Positions 26,210-34,888 of a stretch of 64,000 nucleotides of DNA are shown here, in pieces. Positions within the stretch are counted from its first letter, which is position 1. Every line of letters starts with the position of its first letter. The position numbers and the translations under genes were made by a program. The DNA is taken from positions 930,001 through 994,000 of the forward strand of contig JAUXVD010000008.1 in NCBI GenBank assembly GCA_030684575.1. The letters are read 5' to 3'. The notes under the pieces were generated by a model that did no database searches, was not told the DNA's origin, and saw only the letters and a program-made list of their open reading frames with translations. Source of the stretch: Nitrospirota bacterium (GTDB lineage Bacteria > Nitrospirota > Nitrospiria > Nitrospirales > Nitrospiraceae).

Positions 26210-27154
26210 TCAATGATGGTGGGTGAGGGCTTCGAGCTCAGGATGCTGCGCGGCGAGTTTGGTCAGGTCGCAATGGACGTCGTCGGGGTCGCAGCAATGC
26301 GTTTCCACTTGAATCGTCATGTGTTTGATCCCGAAATCGGCGGTAATCCGGTCGTGGATCGATCGCAGGAGCGTATTCGTCAGGGTGGAGTCATCGCCGT
26401 CGGTCAGCACATGGCAGGTGAGCATGATGAGGCGGGGCTCTACGGCCCAGATATGGAGATCATGCACATTCTTCACACCGGGCATAGACTCGATCGTTGT
26501 GGCGACGTGAGACGCACTGATCGTGGGCGGCGTGGATTCCAGTAATACGTCGAGGGATTCTTTGAACAGCGGCCAGGCCCCATGGAGAATGGCGCCGACG
26601 ACGAGGAGACTGATGAGCGGATCGAGCACCGTCCAGCCCGTCAATAAAATTGCTCCGCCGCTCAGCACGACACCGAGCGAGACCCAGGCATCGCCCAGCA
26701 TGTGCCAAAAGGCGCTGCGGATGTTCAGGTCATCTTTCGCGCCATGCTGGAGTAGCAACGCGATGCTGAGATTGGCCACAAAGCTTATGGCCGCAATGCC
26801 CATGATCCACCCGCCATCGACGGAGACGGGATGCAGTAACCGCTTGAGTGCTACGAGGGTAATGCCGATCGCCGTCAGCACGAGGATAAACGAGTTGAGA
26901 AATGCGGCAATCACGCCGGCGCGGTGATAGCCGAACGTGCGCGTTTCGCTGGCCGGCTGCCTGGTGAGAATGTGGGCATACAGCGCCAGAAAGAGCGAGC
27001 CCTGATCGACGAGATTGTGGCCCGCGTCGCTCATGAGCCCGACGCTGTCGAGCAAGAAGCCGCCGATGAATTCAGCCGTGATGATCACGGCGTTCAGCGC
27101 TAGCGCGATATAGAGACGCGACCGCAAGTGTTCGAAGGAGACGAGAGAACTCAT
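26210..27154 (-). CDS. Cation diffusion facilitator (CzcD/ZitB/DmeF type) transporter
   Basis: A 314-residue CDF metal/proton antiporter exporting Zn, Co or related ions. Six hydrophobic helices are visible, with metal-site residues in SDAGHNLVDQG (TM2) and an H/N-containing TM5 (FWHMLGDAWVSLGVV). The cytoplasmic C-terminal domain includes VHDLHIWAVEPRLIMLTCHV and ends with a His/Cys/Asp-rich tail (HCCDPDDVHCD ... HHH) likely to sense metal. Located between the CobW GTPase gene and the methyltransferase gene on the same strand. Confidence 0.92.
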   Translation of the reverse strand: MSSLVSFEHLRSRLYIALALNAVIITAEFIGGFLLDSVGLMSDAGHNLVDQGSLFLALYAHILTRQPASETRTFGYHRAGVIAAFLNSFILVLTAIGITLVALKRLLHPVSVDGGWIMGIAAISFVANLSIALLLQHGAKDDLNIRSAFWHMLGDAWVSLGVVLSGGAILLTGWTVLDPLISLLVVGAILHGAWPLFKESLDVLLESTPPTISASHVATTIESMPGVKNVHDLHIWAVEPRLIMLTCHVLTDGDDSTLTNTLLRSIHDRITADFGIKHMTIQVETHCCDPDDVHCDLTKLAAQHPELEALTHHH

Positions 27155-27217
27155 GGCCTAGTGTCGCATGGCCCATGAGACAGGGCAAGCATCCGGGCGA
27201 GTTGGAAATGCGGTGTA

Positions 27218-27889
27218 CTACCGTACTGATTGAGCGGCAGTGAACTCCAGAAAGTATTGGCGTGGCAGGAAGCTGTGCTCCCGGTCGAGCCGATATCCTG
27301 CGTCGGTCAGTTCTTTGACGATGGTCTCACGAGAGACGAGATGATGTTTGGGGAACCCAAGCTTGCCTGATCGCTCATCGGGGTAAAAATCGATAATGCT
27401 GATGCGGCCTCCCGGCTTGAGCGACGATGCGAGGTCGCGGAAGTATTTGGAGCGGTCGTCAAGATGATGGATGGTATTGCAGATGAAGAGGAGATCGACG
27501 GATTCGAACGGCAGTTTCGGACTGTCCGATCGAGCCAGGATAAACTCCGCTGTATAGGGCACGTGCATATGCACGATGCTTTCTTTCGCATAGGCCAGCA
27601 TCTCCGGCTCGACGTCCACGGCATAGACCATTCCGGTCTCGGTCACGGCTTCGACGAAGCGGCGCGTGAAGTACCCTGACCCTGAGCCAAGATCGGCGAC
27701 CGCCATGCCGGGTTTCAACCTGAGCGCCTCTACTATCTGGGCCGGTTTCTGGTCGCGATCGCGCTCGGTACTATCGAGGTGTTCCAGGTATTGTTTGATA
27801 TCGTCGGGGCGGCGGTGCTGGTCTTGGGCTATCGCTGTCCCGGCAAGGAGCACAGAGAGGCTGGCCACGAGGATCAGGTTCTTATTCAT
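27218..27889 (-). CDS. SAM-dependent methyltransferase with signal peptide
   Basis: A 223-residue class I methyltransferase with motif I VADLGSGSGYFTRRF, an acidic end of strand 2 (VYAVDVEPEM) and FICNTIHHLDD at motif IV. Before the domain is a clear signal peptide (LILVASLSVLLAGTAIAQ), which is unexpected because SAM is cytoplasmic. GAGGAG nine bases upstream supports this start. It follows the beta-rich exported protein gene with a 2-bp gap, so the two are co-translated. Substrate unknown; related signal-bearing methyltransferases exist in other bacteria, from memory. Confidence 0.8.
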   Translation of the reverse strand: MNKNLILVASLSVLLAGTAIAQDQHRRPDDIKQYLEHLDSTERDRDQKPAQIVEALRLKPGMAVADLGSGSGYFTRRFVEAVTETGMVYAVDVEPEMLAYAKESIVHMHVPYTAEFILARSDSPKLPFESVDLLFICNTIHHLDDRSKYFRDLASSLKPGGRISIIDFYPDERSGKLGFPKHHLVSRETIVKELTDAGYRLDREHSFLPRQYFLEFTAAQSVR

Positions 27890-27891
27890 GG

Positions 27892-28752
27892 TTACCGGCT
27901 CCTCGGTGGTAAACGTTCGCTGAGCACAGGAAATTTTGCTTGGCCGATACCGAAGTTTCCGTTCGAGGGATCAGCCGCTACGACGCGCAGGGTGATCCCG
28001 TCCGGTGCATCAGTCGGGAGGGGGACGAAAAACGGGGCTTCGAAGCGCGCCCGGTCGCTATTGTAAAACAGCTGGAGCCGTTCAAGAACTCGCTCTCCGA
28101 TCATCAGCTCACCATAGATGTGGATTTTCCGGGAGTCCCAGTCCCCGTGCGGGCGAACAGGCGCTCCAGACAGGGTTCGGACTGATGCGCGCAGGGTCAC
28201 ATCGTTTCTCGCGATCAATGACATGCCTGGTTGAGGATGTTCGATTTGGACGATGTAGCCGTAGAGGTGGAGGACGATCCCGTCGTTGGTCGTGTCTTGC
28301 CCGGGCACGAGCCATACGGTCGTCGACGCGCGCTGGGACGATGCGGGGTAGGCGAGCGGCCCTTCCGCGGTCACCTCAACCAGCGTGGGACGGAGCAGGT
28401 CGAAAGTTGCGGAAAACGCTGCCGCGGGTCGGGAGCTATAGTGCGGCTCCTCCATGAGCCGAGGCGTCCGCATAATTTGATTCTGGTCGCCGGCATCGCC
28501 CTGCTGAATACCGGTGGCCAGGATCTGTTTGGTGGCCACGTCAGTGATCGTGACGCGGGCGTTTCCGACCTCGCGGCCGAGGACCATCGACCCATGGCTC
28601 ACGACTCGAACCAAGATCGTCGTCGATTGGGGCTCGTTCAAATGGAGATCGGGAGGGGGTTCTCCTTGAGCCTGGGTCGCGAGGCAGGGGAGGGGCATCA
28701 GCGCAGCACTACAGAGAAGCAGAAGTTGGATTGTGGCAACTGCCCGGTTCAT
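27892..28752 (-). CDS. Exported beta-rich protein of unknown function
   Basis: A 286-residue protein with a signal peptide (IQLLLLCSAALMPLPCLA) and two or three Ig-like beta domains (VRVVSHGSMVLGREVGNARV ... ; VEHPQPGM-like IVQIEHPQPGMSLIARNDVTL). No catalytic motif is recognised. Its ATG overlaps the metG stop codon (ATGA) and its stop is 2 bp from the methyltransferase start, so it is the fourth gene in tmk-holB-metG-this-methyltransferase. I do not recognise the family. Confidence 0.7.
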   Translation of the reverse strand: MNRAVATIQLLLLCSAALMPLPCLATQAQGEPPPDLHLNEPQSTTILVRVVSHGSMVLGREVGNARVTITDVATKQILATGIQQGDAGDQNQIMRTPRLMEEPHYSSRPAAAFSATFDLLRPTLVEVTAEGPLAYPASSQRASTTVWLVPGQDTTNDGIVLHLYGYIVQIEHPQPGMSLIARNDVTLRASVRTLSGAPVRPHGDWDSRKIHIYGELMIGERVLERLQLFYNSDRARFEAPFFVPLPTDAPDGITLRVVAADPSNGNFGIGQAKFPVLSERLPPRSR

Positions 28753-30767
28753 TTCACCTTGGTGCCGGGGTCAACTTCCTCAAGGATGGTGGCCAAGCCA
28801 CGGACTTCGCTGTCTCCTGCGGCCAGGACCATGCCTTGCGATTCGATGCCCATGAGCTTTGCCGGCTTGAGGTTGGCGACGATGATGATCATTTTGCCGA
28901 TCAGGGCTTCGGGCTCGTACTTCTTGCCGATGCCTGCGACGATCTGCCGCTGCTCAGCGCCCTCTCCTAGACTGACTTGTAGCTTGAGCAGCTTCTCTGA
29001 TTTCGGGACGCGCTCGGCACTGAGGACCTTCGCGGTCTTGAGCTGAATTTTCATGAAGTCATCGATGGTGATCTGCACCGGAGCGGGGGCCTGTGGTGCG
29101 GGGCTAGAGGCGATGGGCGTCGGAGATGGCTGTGCGGAAGTGGTTGGCGTGGGGGTTGCTGCTGTCGGTTGTTGGGGAGTGGTTACGTCGCTCACGGGTT
29201 TGACTCCTTGTGGTTTTGATTCGATGCGAGGAAAGAGGCCCGGGCCTTTGCAGATGTTGACCTCAGCAAGCGGCGTTTCCCATTGATAGGCCATGTGCGG
29301 TATTGGTTTTGAAAAGTCGAATGACAGGCCGAGTTGCTGGGCGAGTTGTCCTGCCGTGTGGGGCATGTAGGGATACATGAGTACAGAGAGCAACCGTAGC
29401 GCTCTCGCGGTCGTATTCAGCACGGTGTCGATGCGTGGTTGGTCCTCAGGATTCTTTGCGAGTTTCCAGGGGGCAGCCTTATCGATGTATTCGTCACAGA
29501 GGCCGATGAGCTCCCAGATGGCCTGGAGGTTTTCGCGAAAGGCGAGCGCGCGATAGCCCTGATCGATTCGTTCAGGGAGGCCTGTCGCTGTGGTGGCAAT
29601 TTTGGCTTCAAGTTCTGAAATGGCCGGCGTTCCTGCCGTAGGAATGGTGCCGTGGGCGAACCGTTCAATCATCGTCAATGTTCGGCTCAACAGATTGCCG
29701 ATTCCATTGGCCAGGTCGCTGTTGATGTTGGTCACCATTGCCGATTGCGAAAAGTCGCCATCCTGTCCGAACGGGACCTCTTTAAATAAGAAGTATCGGA
29801 ACGCGTCGGCGCCGAATGCATCGATCATCTTATTGGGGTCGACGACGTTGCCGCGGCTCTTCGACATCTTTTCGCCATCGACCGTCCACCAGCCATGCGC
29901 AAAGATCGTCTCCGGTAGAGGGAGGTTCAGCGCCATGAGCATCGTGGACCAATAGACGGCATGGGTGGTGAGGATGTCCTTCCCGACTAAATGGACGGAT
30001 GCCGGCCAATATCGATCTTGAGACGGAGTCGGGGGCAGATATTCTAATCCGGAGACATAATTGACCAAGGCGTCGAACCAGACATAGGTGACGTAGTCCT
30101 GGTCGAAGGGTAACGCAATGCCCCAGGAGAGCCGTGACTTCGGTCGCGAGATCGAGAGGTCCCCGAGCTTCTGGGTTGTGAGAAACCCCAGCACTTCATT
30201 CCTGCGCGACTCAGGACGGATGAAGTCTGGATGTGACTTGATGTGCTCGATTAGTTGTTCCTGATATTGCCCCATCTTGAAAAAGTAGTTGTGCTCGCTA
30301 ATGCGTTCGACCGGTCGTTTGCAGTCCGGGCAGAGGCCGCTCTCGACATCCTTTTCAGTCCAAAACCGCTCGTCAAACGTGCAGTACCATCCGGTATAGT
30401 CAGCCTTATAAATCAGTTGCTTATCAAAGAGGTCTTGAAGGTATCGTTGCACGACTGACTTGTGTGGGGCATCGGTCGTTCGGATGAAGGCATCGTTCGA
30501 GATATTCAGCCGTTTCCAGAGGTCCTGAAACTGGGGTGCCAACTTATCGCAATGGGCCTGCGGGTCGATGCCGGCCTTGGCTGCGGCCTGCTGAACTTTT
30601 TGTCCATGCTCATCGAGCCCGGTGAGAAAGAAGACGTCCCGTCCTCGCAGCCGCCAATACCGAGCAAGGACGTCAGCCGCTACGGTGGTGTAGGCATGCC
30701 CGATATGTGGCACGTCGTTGACGTAATAGATTGGCGTGGTGATGTAGAAGTGATCGGGGGTACTCAT
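28749..30767 (-). CDS. metG: Methionyl-tRNA synthetase with C-terminal tRNA-binding domain
   Basis: A 672-residue class I synthetase charging tRNA-Met. HIGH motif is in DVPHIGHAYTTVAADVLARY, a zinc knuckle has GLCPDCKRPVERI, and KMSKSRGNVVDPN is the KMSKS loop. After the anticodon domain comes a low-complexity Pro/Thr/Ala/Ser linker and a C-terminal Trbp111-type OB-fold tRNA-binding domain (KIQLKTAKVLSAERVPKSEK). A TTG at 30779 is in frame; ATG 30767 begins the canonical STPDHFYITTPIYYVN. The stop overlaps the next gene (ATGA). Confidence 0.95.
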   Translation of the reverse strand: MSTPDHFYITTPIYYVNDVPHIGHAYTTVAADVLARYWRLRGRDVFFLTGLDEHGQKVQQAAAKAGIDPQAHCDKLAPQFQDLWKRLNISNDAFIRTTDAPHKSVVQRYLQDLFDKQLIYKADYTGWYCTFDERFWTEKDVESGLCPDCKRPVERISEHNYFFKMGQYQEQLIEHIKSHPDFIRPESRRNEVLGFLTTQKLGDLSISRPKSRLSWGIALPFDQDYVTYVWFDALVNYVSGLEYLPPTPSQDRYWPASVHLVGKDILTTHAVYWSTMLMALNLPLPETIFAHGWWTVDGEKMSKSRGNVVDPNKMIDAFGADAFRYFLFKEVPFGQDGDFSQSAMVTNINSDLANGIGNLLSRTLTMIERFAHGTIPTAGTPAISELEAKIATTATGLPERIDQGYRALAFRENLQAIWELIGLCDEYIDKAAPWKLAKNPEDQPRIDTVLNTTARALRLLSVLMYPYMPHTAGQLAQQLGLSFDFSKPIPHMAYQWETPLAEVNICKGPGLFPRIESKPQGVKPVSDVTTPQQPTAATPTPTTSAQPSPTPIASSPAPQAPAPVQITIDDFMKIQLKTAKVLSAERVPKSEKLLKLQVSLGEGAEQRQIVAGIGKKYEPEALIGKMIIIVANLKPAKLMGIESQGMVLAAGDSEVRGLATILEEVDPGTKVK

Positions 30768-30806
30768 GGGGCGTGACAAAAGATATCAGGTAATAAACGG
30801 CGAAAG

Positions 30807-31835
30807 CTAGATTGATAGAGGGACGGACGACAGGGCGACCGCGTCGCGCAGGCGGAGCAGAATCATTTCCAACGCCATGTGGAGATTGAGGTGCCTGGTC
30901 GCGCGTTGCTCGGTCATTTCAATTTCACGGAGCAGGTCCAACAGCAAGTCGGTGTTGGCCTGTTGGGCGTAGGCTTCCAATGTCGCAAGATCGTCAAGAT
31001 AGAGCAGCTGGTCGCGGTCTCCTCCGACTTGAATCAGGACGAGGTCGCGGATCCAGCGGGCCAGCCAGGCGAGTATGTCCTGGGCGCGGTCGGCTTTCGC
31101 AATCGCTTCCGCCGAGGTCAGGATGGACCCGATCGATTGCAAGGATTCTGGGCGGACCAAGTTCACCAGTTCCTGTTGACGCGCGCGCGTGTCTTTCACC
31201 TCGGCGGTCAGGGCTTCCCCGATGCGGCCTTCGCTGATGATGGCGAGGAATCGCGCATCCGCGGGGGGGATGTTGCCTGTCAGGATGAGCGCGGCTTCCA
31301 CTTGTGTGCGAGCCGGTGTTGTAAAGCGAAGGGCCTGACAGCGCGACCTGATGGTCGCCGGGAGGGCGGCGGGGCGGCTCGAGATGACGAGGAAGAGACT
31401 ATGGGCTGGTGGCTCTTCCAGTGTTTTGAGGAGCGCGTTGGCCGCGCCGATGGTCATGCGGTCGGCGTCATTGATCAGGCAGATTTTCCGCTCGCCGATG
31501 AGCGGACGGTACATGATCTGATGTTCGATGTCGCGGACTTGCTCGATCTTAATTTGCCTGGTGGCCTGTTCCGGGTCCGGCTCGATGACGAAAAAGTCCG
31601 GGTGCGTGCGGGCTTCGATCTGTTGACAGGATCGGCAGGTGCCACAACTGTCGATCCCTTCCGCGACAGGAGGCTGTTCACAGTTGAGTGCTTGCGCCAG
31701 ACGAATCGCCGTCAATTGTTTCCCGATCGCCTCTTCACCGTGGAACAGATAGGCATGCGCCAATCGTTGATGGGTGACGGCAGCCTGCAGCAGTGCGATG
31801 GATTGTTGATGTCCGATACAATCGCGAAAGGGCAT
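30807..31835 (-). CDS. holB: DNA polymerase III delta' subunit
   Basis: A 342-residue AAA+ clamp-loader subunit. The N-terminal FRDCIGHQQSIALLQAAV and HAYLFHGEEAIGKQLTAI (P-loop-like, with variant residues as usual for delta'), a zinc module CGTCRSCQQIEARTHPDF, and the sensor-region MTIGAANALLKTLEEPP are recognisable. It follows tmk by 1 bp and precedes metG by 39 bp, the common tmk-holB-metG order. Confidence 0.92.
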   Translation of the reverse strand: MPFRDCIGHQQSIALLQAAVTHQRLAHAYLFHGEEAIGKQLTAIRLAQALNCEQPPVAEGIDSCGTCRSCQQIEARTHPDFFVIEPDPEQATRQIKIEQVRDIEHQIMYRPLIGERKICLINDADRMTIGAANALLKTLEEPPAHSLFLVISSRPAALPATIRSRCQALRFTTPARTQVEAALILTGNIPPADARFLAIISEGRIGEALTAEVKDTRARQQELVNLVRPESLQSIGSILTSAEAIAKADRAQDILAWLARWIRDLVLIQVGGDRDQLLYLDDLATLEAYAQQANTDLLLDLLREIEMTEQRATRHLNLHMALEMILLRLRDAVALSSVPLSI

Positions 31836-31836
31836 G

Positions 31837-32514
31837 TTAGCTCCGGCGGCGTGGCGGGCGACCTTGTCGAGTCATCCAGCCTAGCACGATCTCGGCGAGC
31901 TCGTCCTGGACATCTTGCACGGGCCGATTGGCATTCACGATGGTCATGCGGCGAGGTTCTTCGGCTGCGAGCGTCAAAAATCCCCGGCGCACCTTTCGGT
32001 GAAAACGTTCTGTCTCACGGTCTAGCCGATTCTGCGCTCCATGATCAGCTCGCCGCCTGGCCAGGCCCACGGAAATCGGGAGGTCGAGGACGAGGGTGAG
32101 GTCCGGCGTGAGTCCGTTGGCCGCGACGGCGTTGGCCGCCCGCAACCACTGAAGGTCGAGGCCCCGTGCGTATCCCTGGTAGGCCAGCGTGGAATCGGAG
32201 AACCGGTCGCAGAGCACCACGGTGCCACGTCGTAATGCCGGCTCGATGAGATGGGTAACATGTTGATGTCTTGCCGCGAGGACCAGCAGGGCTTCGGTTT
32301 GAGGTGTCACGGGGTCCTGCGATGAGGCGGTGAGGAGGATCTGTCGAATCGCTTCGGCGGTTGCCGTGCCACCCGGCTCTCTGGTTTGGAGCACGCGATA
32401 GCCCGCTTGAGTCAGCACGTCAGCGAGGTGACGGATTTGGGTGCTTTTCCCACTGCCTTCGACCCCCTCGAGCGTAATGAAATGACCGTGCGTCTTCGGC
32501 CTCTTTGTCCCCAT
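31837..32514 (-). CDS. tmk: Thymidylate kinase
   Basis: A 225-residue dTMP kinase. P-loop is ITLEGVEGSGKSTQ, the DR(F/H) motif is LCDRFSDSTLAYQGYARG, and a LID-type Arg-rich segment is AQNRLDRETERFHRKVRRGF. The frame continues to 32634, but the methionine at 32514 (MGTKRPKTHGHFITLEG) gives normal length. First gene of the tmk-holB-metG operon; divergent from the DUF502 gene with about 130 bp between starts, where both promoters must lie. Confidence 0.93.
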   Translation of the reverse strand: MGTKRPKTHGHFITLEGVEGSGKSTQIRHLADVLTQAGYRVLQTREPGGTATAEAIRQILLTASSQDPVTPQTEALLVLAARHQHVTHLIEPALRRGTVVLCDRFSDSTLAYQGYARGLDLQWLRAANAVAANGLTPDLTLVLDLPISVGLARRRADHGAQNRLDRETERFHRKVRRGFLTLAAEEPRRMTIVNANRPVQDVQDELAEIVLGWMTRQGRPPRRRS

Positions 32515-32645
32515 CGTGTCGGCCCCATCGCCAGTGAAGAAAACGGGCCGGATGGTATTCCAAGTTGTTGAAAATAGCAAGAAAAGGCTTGCGAGGCCCT
32601 CGTAGATCTCTGTATGATGACCGCCTACGTCCATCGGCCATATGT

Positions 32646-33314
32646 ATGCTGAAAACCTCGCTAAAACGCTACTTTCTGACGGGTCTGCTCGTGATCATCC
32701 CCATCTGGGGAACCGTCCTCATTTTGAAGACCCTGTTCGTGGCCGTCGATGGCATTCTGGGGGATCTCCTGGTCCGGCTGGTGCCGAGTCATTATGTGCC
32801 AGGGCTGGGGATTCTGGCGTTGATCCTGTTGGTTTTTATGGCCGGGCTGTTCGCCACCAACTTTATGGGTCGGCAAATTGTAAAATGGTGGGAGGAGTTC
32901 CTGAATCGTGTGCCGCTCGTGCGGGGCATCTACTCGACGTTAAAGTCCATGATGGACATTGTGTCGTTCTCTGATCAGCCCTCATATAACCGCGTCGTCC
33001 TGATTCAGTTTCCCAAAAATGGCCATTATTGCTTTGCCTTTGTGACGGGTGTGACCAAAGGGAGGATGCAAGATCTTGCGCAGGAGCCGCTGATCCACGT
33101 GTATGTGCCGACGTCCCCGAATCCGACGTCTGGTTATTTCCTCTTGGTGCCGGAGCATGAAGTCACCGCTGTTGATATGACTGTTGAGGAGGCGATGAAG
33201 CTGATCGTTTCAGGTGGGCTCTGCTCTCCCTCCTCTTCCATGGCATCGGCGGTGACGGCTGCGACGAAGCAGGGGATGGTGAAACAGCCCGAAGTGGGAG
33301 TGCCGATTGGATGA
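32646..33314 (+). CDS. DUF502 membrane protein
   Basis: A 222-residue protein of the DUF502 family (found in many Gram-negative bacteria and plants as LCV-like proteins). Two N-terminal transmembrane helices (YFLTGLLVIIPIWGTVLILK and ILALILLVFMAGLFATNFMG) precede a conserved cytoplasmic domain with RVVLIQFPKNGHYCFAFVTG and VYVPTSPNPTSGYFLLVP. Function unknown. The stop codon region overlaps the glmU ATG by 4 bp. The frame is open from 32565; ATG 32646 starts at the conserved LKRYFLTGLL. Confidence 0.85.
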   Translation: MLKTSLKRYFLTGLLVIIPIWGTVLILKTLFVAVDGILGDLLVRLVPSHYVPGLGILALILLVFMAGLFATNFMGRQIVKWWEEFLNRVPLVRGIYSTLKSMMDIVSFSDQPSYNRVVLIQFPKNGHYCFAFVTGVTKGRMQDLAQEPLIHVYVPTSPNPTSGYFLLVPEHEVTAVDMTVEEAMKLIVSGGLCSPSSSMASAVTAATKQGMVKQPEVGVPIG

Positions 33315-34879
33315 GCCGTTCACGAACCGCTGAAGTCTCGAAAAAGAAACAGCCGATTGCCATGAACCGGCAGGGAACGATCGCCGGTCTTGCCGTGGTC
33401 GTCATGGCGGCCGGGCGTGGGACACGTATGAGGTCAAAGCAGGTGAAGGTGCTGCATCCAGTGGCAGGCCAGGCGATGGTGCTCTATTCGGTGGGGCTCG
33501 GATTGCGCGTCGCAGGGGATCGCGTGGCAGTCGTGGTGGGGCATCAGGCCGATGAGGTTCGGCAGGTCATCGACTCCGCGACGTCAACAGTGAAGAGCGG
33601 CTCCTCAGTGGCGATTGTTGAGCAGCGTGAGCAATTAGGGACAGGCCACGCGGTCTTGCAGAGCCGTTCGGCATTTGCAGTGGGCAAACGGGGCGCCCCA
33701 TCGAGCTATCTGATTCTGAACGGCGACACGCCGCTGCTTCAGGACAAGACCGTACGCGAGCTCCTGCGTGTGCATCAGGCGGAACGAGCGACCGTGACTA
33801 TTCTGACGGCGGTCCTTGAGGACGCGAGTGGCTACGGGCGAGTCGTGCGTACCCATTCGGCCGAGCGGGCAGTCTCTCGTATCGTCGAGGATCGTGATGC
33901 CAACGACGGGGAGCGGGCGATTCGCGAAATCAACGTGGGGACCTATGTGGTCGACGGGGAGTTCCTTTTCAGCGCGTTGGAAAAGCTCGACCCGAGCAAT
34001 GCCCAAGGGGAATATTATTTGACGGATATCGTCCGTCTCGCTGCGGAGCAGGGACGGCCTGTGGCCGCAGTGGTCCTCGACAATCCCGACGAAGGGCTTG
34101 GCGTGAATACGCGCCGACAGCTTGCGACAGCTGAACAGGTGGTGCGGCAGCAGATTCGTGAACGATGGCTCGATGCCGGGGTGACGATGATCGATCCGGC
34201 TTCAACCTGGATTGACGCGACGGTCACGATTGGAAAAGACACCGTGCTCTATCCCAACGTAACGCTCGAAGGCACGACGGTCATCGGGGAAGATTCTGTG
34301 CTGCGTTCCTACAGCAGGCTGACGAATTGTACCGTTGGTAATCGTGTGGAGATTCTCGATCATTGCTTGTTTACAGACTCTCAAATTGAAGACGACGCAC
34401 ATCTGGGGCCCTTTGTTCATCTGCGGCCCGGTGTGGTGGTGCGGAAGAAGGCGAAGGTTGGGAATTTCGTCGAGATGAAGAAGACCGATTTGGGCGAAGG
34501 ATCGAAGGCAAACCATCTGAGTTATCTGGGAGACGCAACAATCGGAAAAGGGGTCAACATTGGCGCCGGCACCATCACCTGTAACTACGACGGCGTGCAC
34601 AAATTTCAGACCGTGATCGGAGATGGGGTCTTTCTCGGCAGCGATACGCAGTTGATCGCGCCGGTAACGGTGGGGGCGAGAGCCATCATCGCAGCCGGCA
34701 CGACGGTGACGCAGGATGTGCCTGCGGATGCATTGGTGATTGCGCGGGTGCCTCAAGTGAACCGGGCTGGGTGGGCTGCGCGCCGACGGGTGTTGGCGAT
34801 GCAAGCTCAGGTTGGCCCCGTATCGTCGTCACTGTCGACGAAGAGTCTTCCCAAGAACCAGTCGAAAAAGCGGAGGTAG
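33311..34879 (+). CDS. glmU: Bifunctional UDP-N-acetylglucosamine pyrophosphorylase / glucosamine-1-P N-acetyltransferase
   Basis: A 522-residue enzyme making UDP-GlcNAc. The N-terminal uridylyltransferase has VVVMAAGRGTRMRSKQVKVL and GTGHAVLQS; the C-terminal left-handed beta-helix acetyltransferase has LGPFVHLRPGVVVRKKAKVG and AGTITCNYDGVHKFQT. About 25 residues extend the N-terminus compared with E. coli; ATG 33362 is an alternative start. glmS follows after 9 bp, so two steps from Fru-6-P to UDP-GlcNAc are linked. Confidence 0.95.
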   Translation: MSRSRTAEVSKKKQPIAMNRQGTIAGLAVVVMAAGRGTRMRSKQVKVLHPVAGQAMVLYSVGLGLRVAGDRVAVVVGHQADEVRQVIDSATSTVKSGSSVAIVEQREQLGTGHAVLQSRSAFAVGKRGAPSSYLILNGDTPLLQDKTVRELLRVHQAERATVTILTAVLEDASGYGRVVRTHSAERAVSRIVEDRDANDGERAIREINVGTYVVDGEFLFSALEKLDPSNAQGEYYLTDIVRLAAEQGRPVAAVVLDNPDEGLGVNTRRQLATAEQVVRQQIRERWLDAGVTMIDPASTWIDATVTIGKDTVLYPNVTLEGTTVIGEDSVLRSYSRLTNCTVGNRVEILDHCLFTDSQIEDDAHLGPFVHLRPGVVVRKKAKVGNFVEMKKTDLGEGSKANHLSYLGDATIGKGVNIGAGTITCNYDGVHKFQTVIGDGVFLGSDTQLIAPVTVGARAIIAAGTTVTQDVPADALVIARVPQVNRAGWAARRRVLAMQAQVGPVSSSLSTKSLPKNQSKKRR

Positions 34880-34888
34880 ATCACTCCT

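Noticed and set aside
30879-32099. A 406-codon open frame on the plus strand
   Set aside because: Antisense to holB and tmk, both with intact catalytic or zinc motifs; the translated product shows no family pattern.
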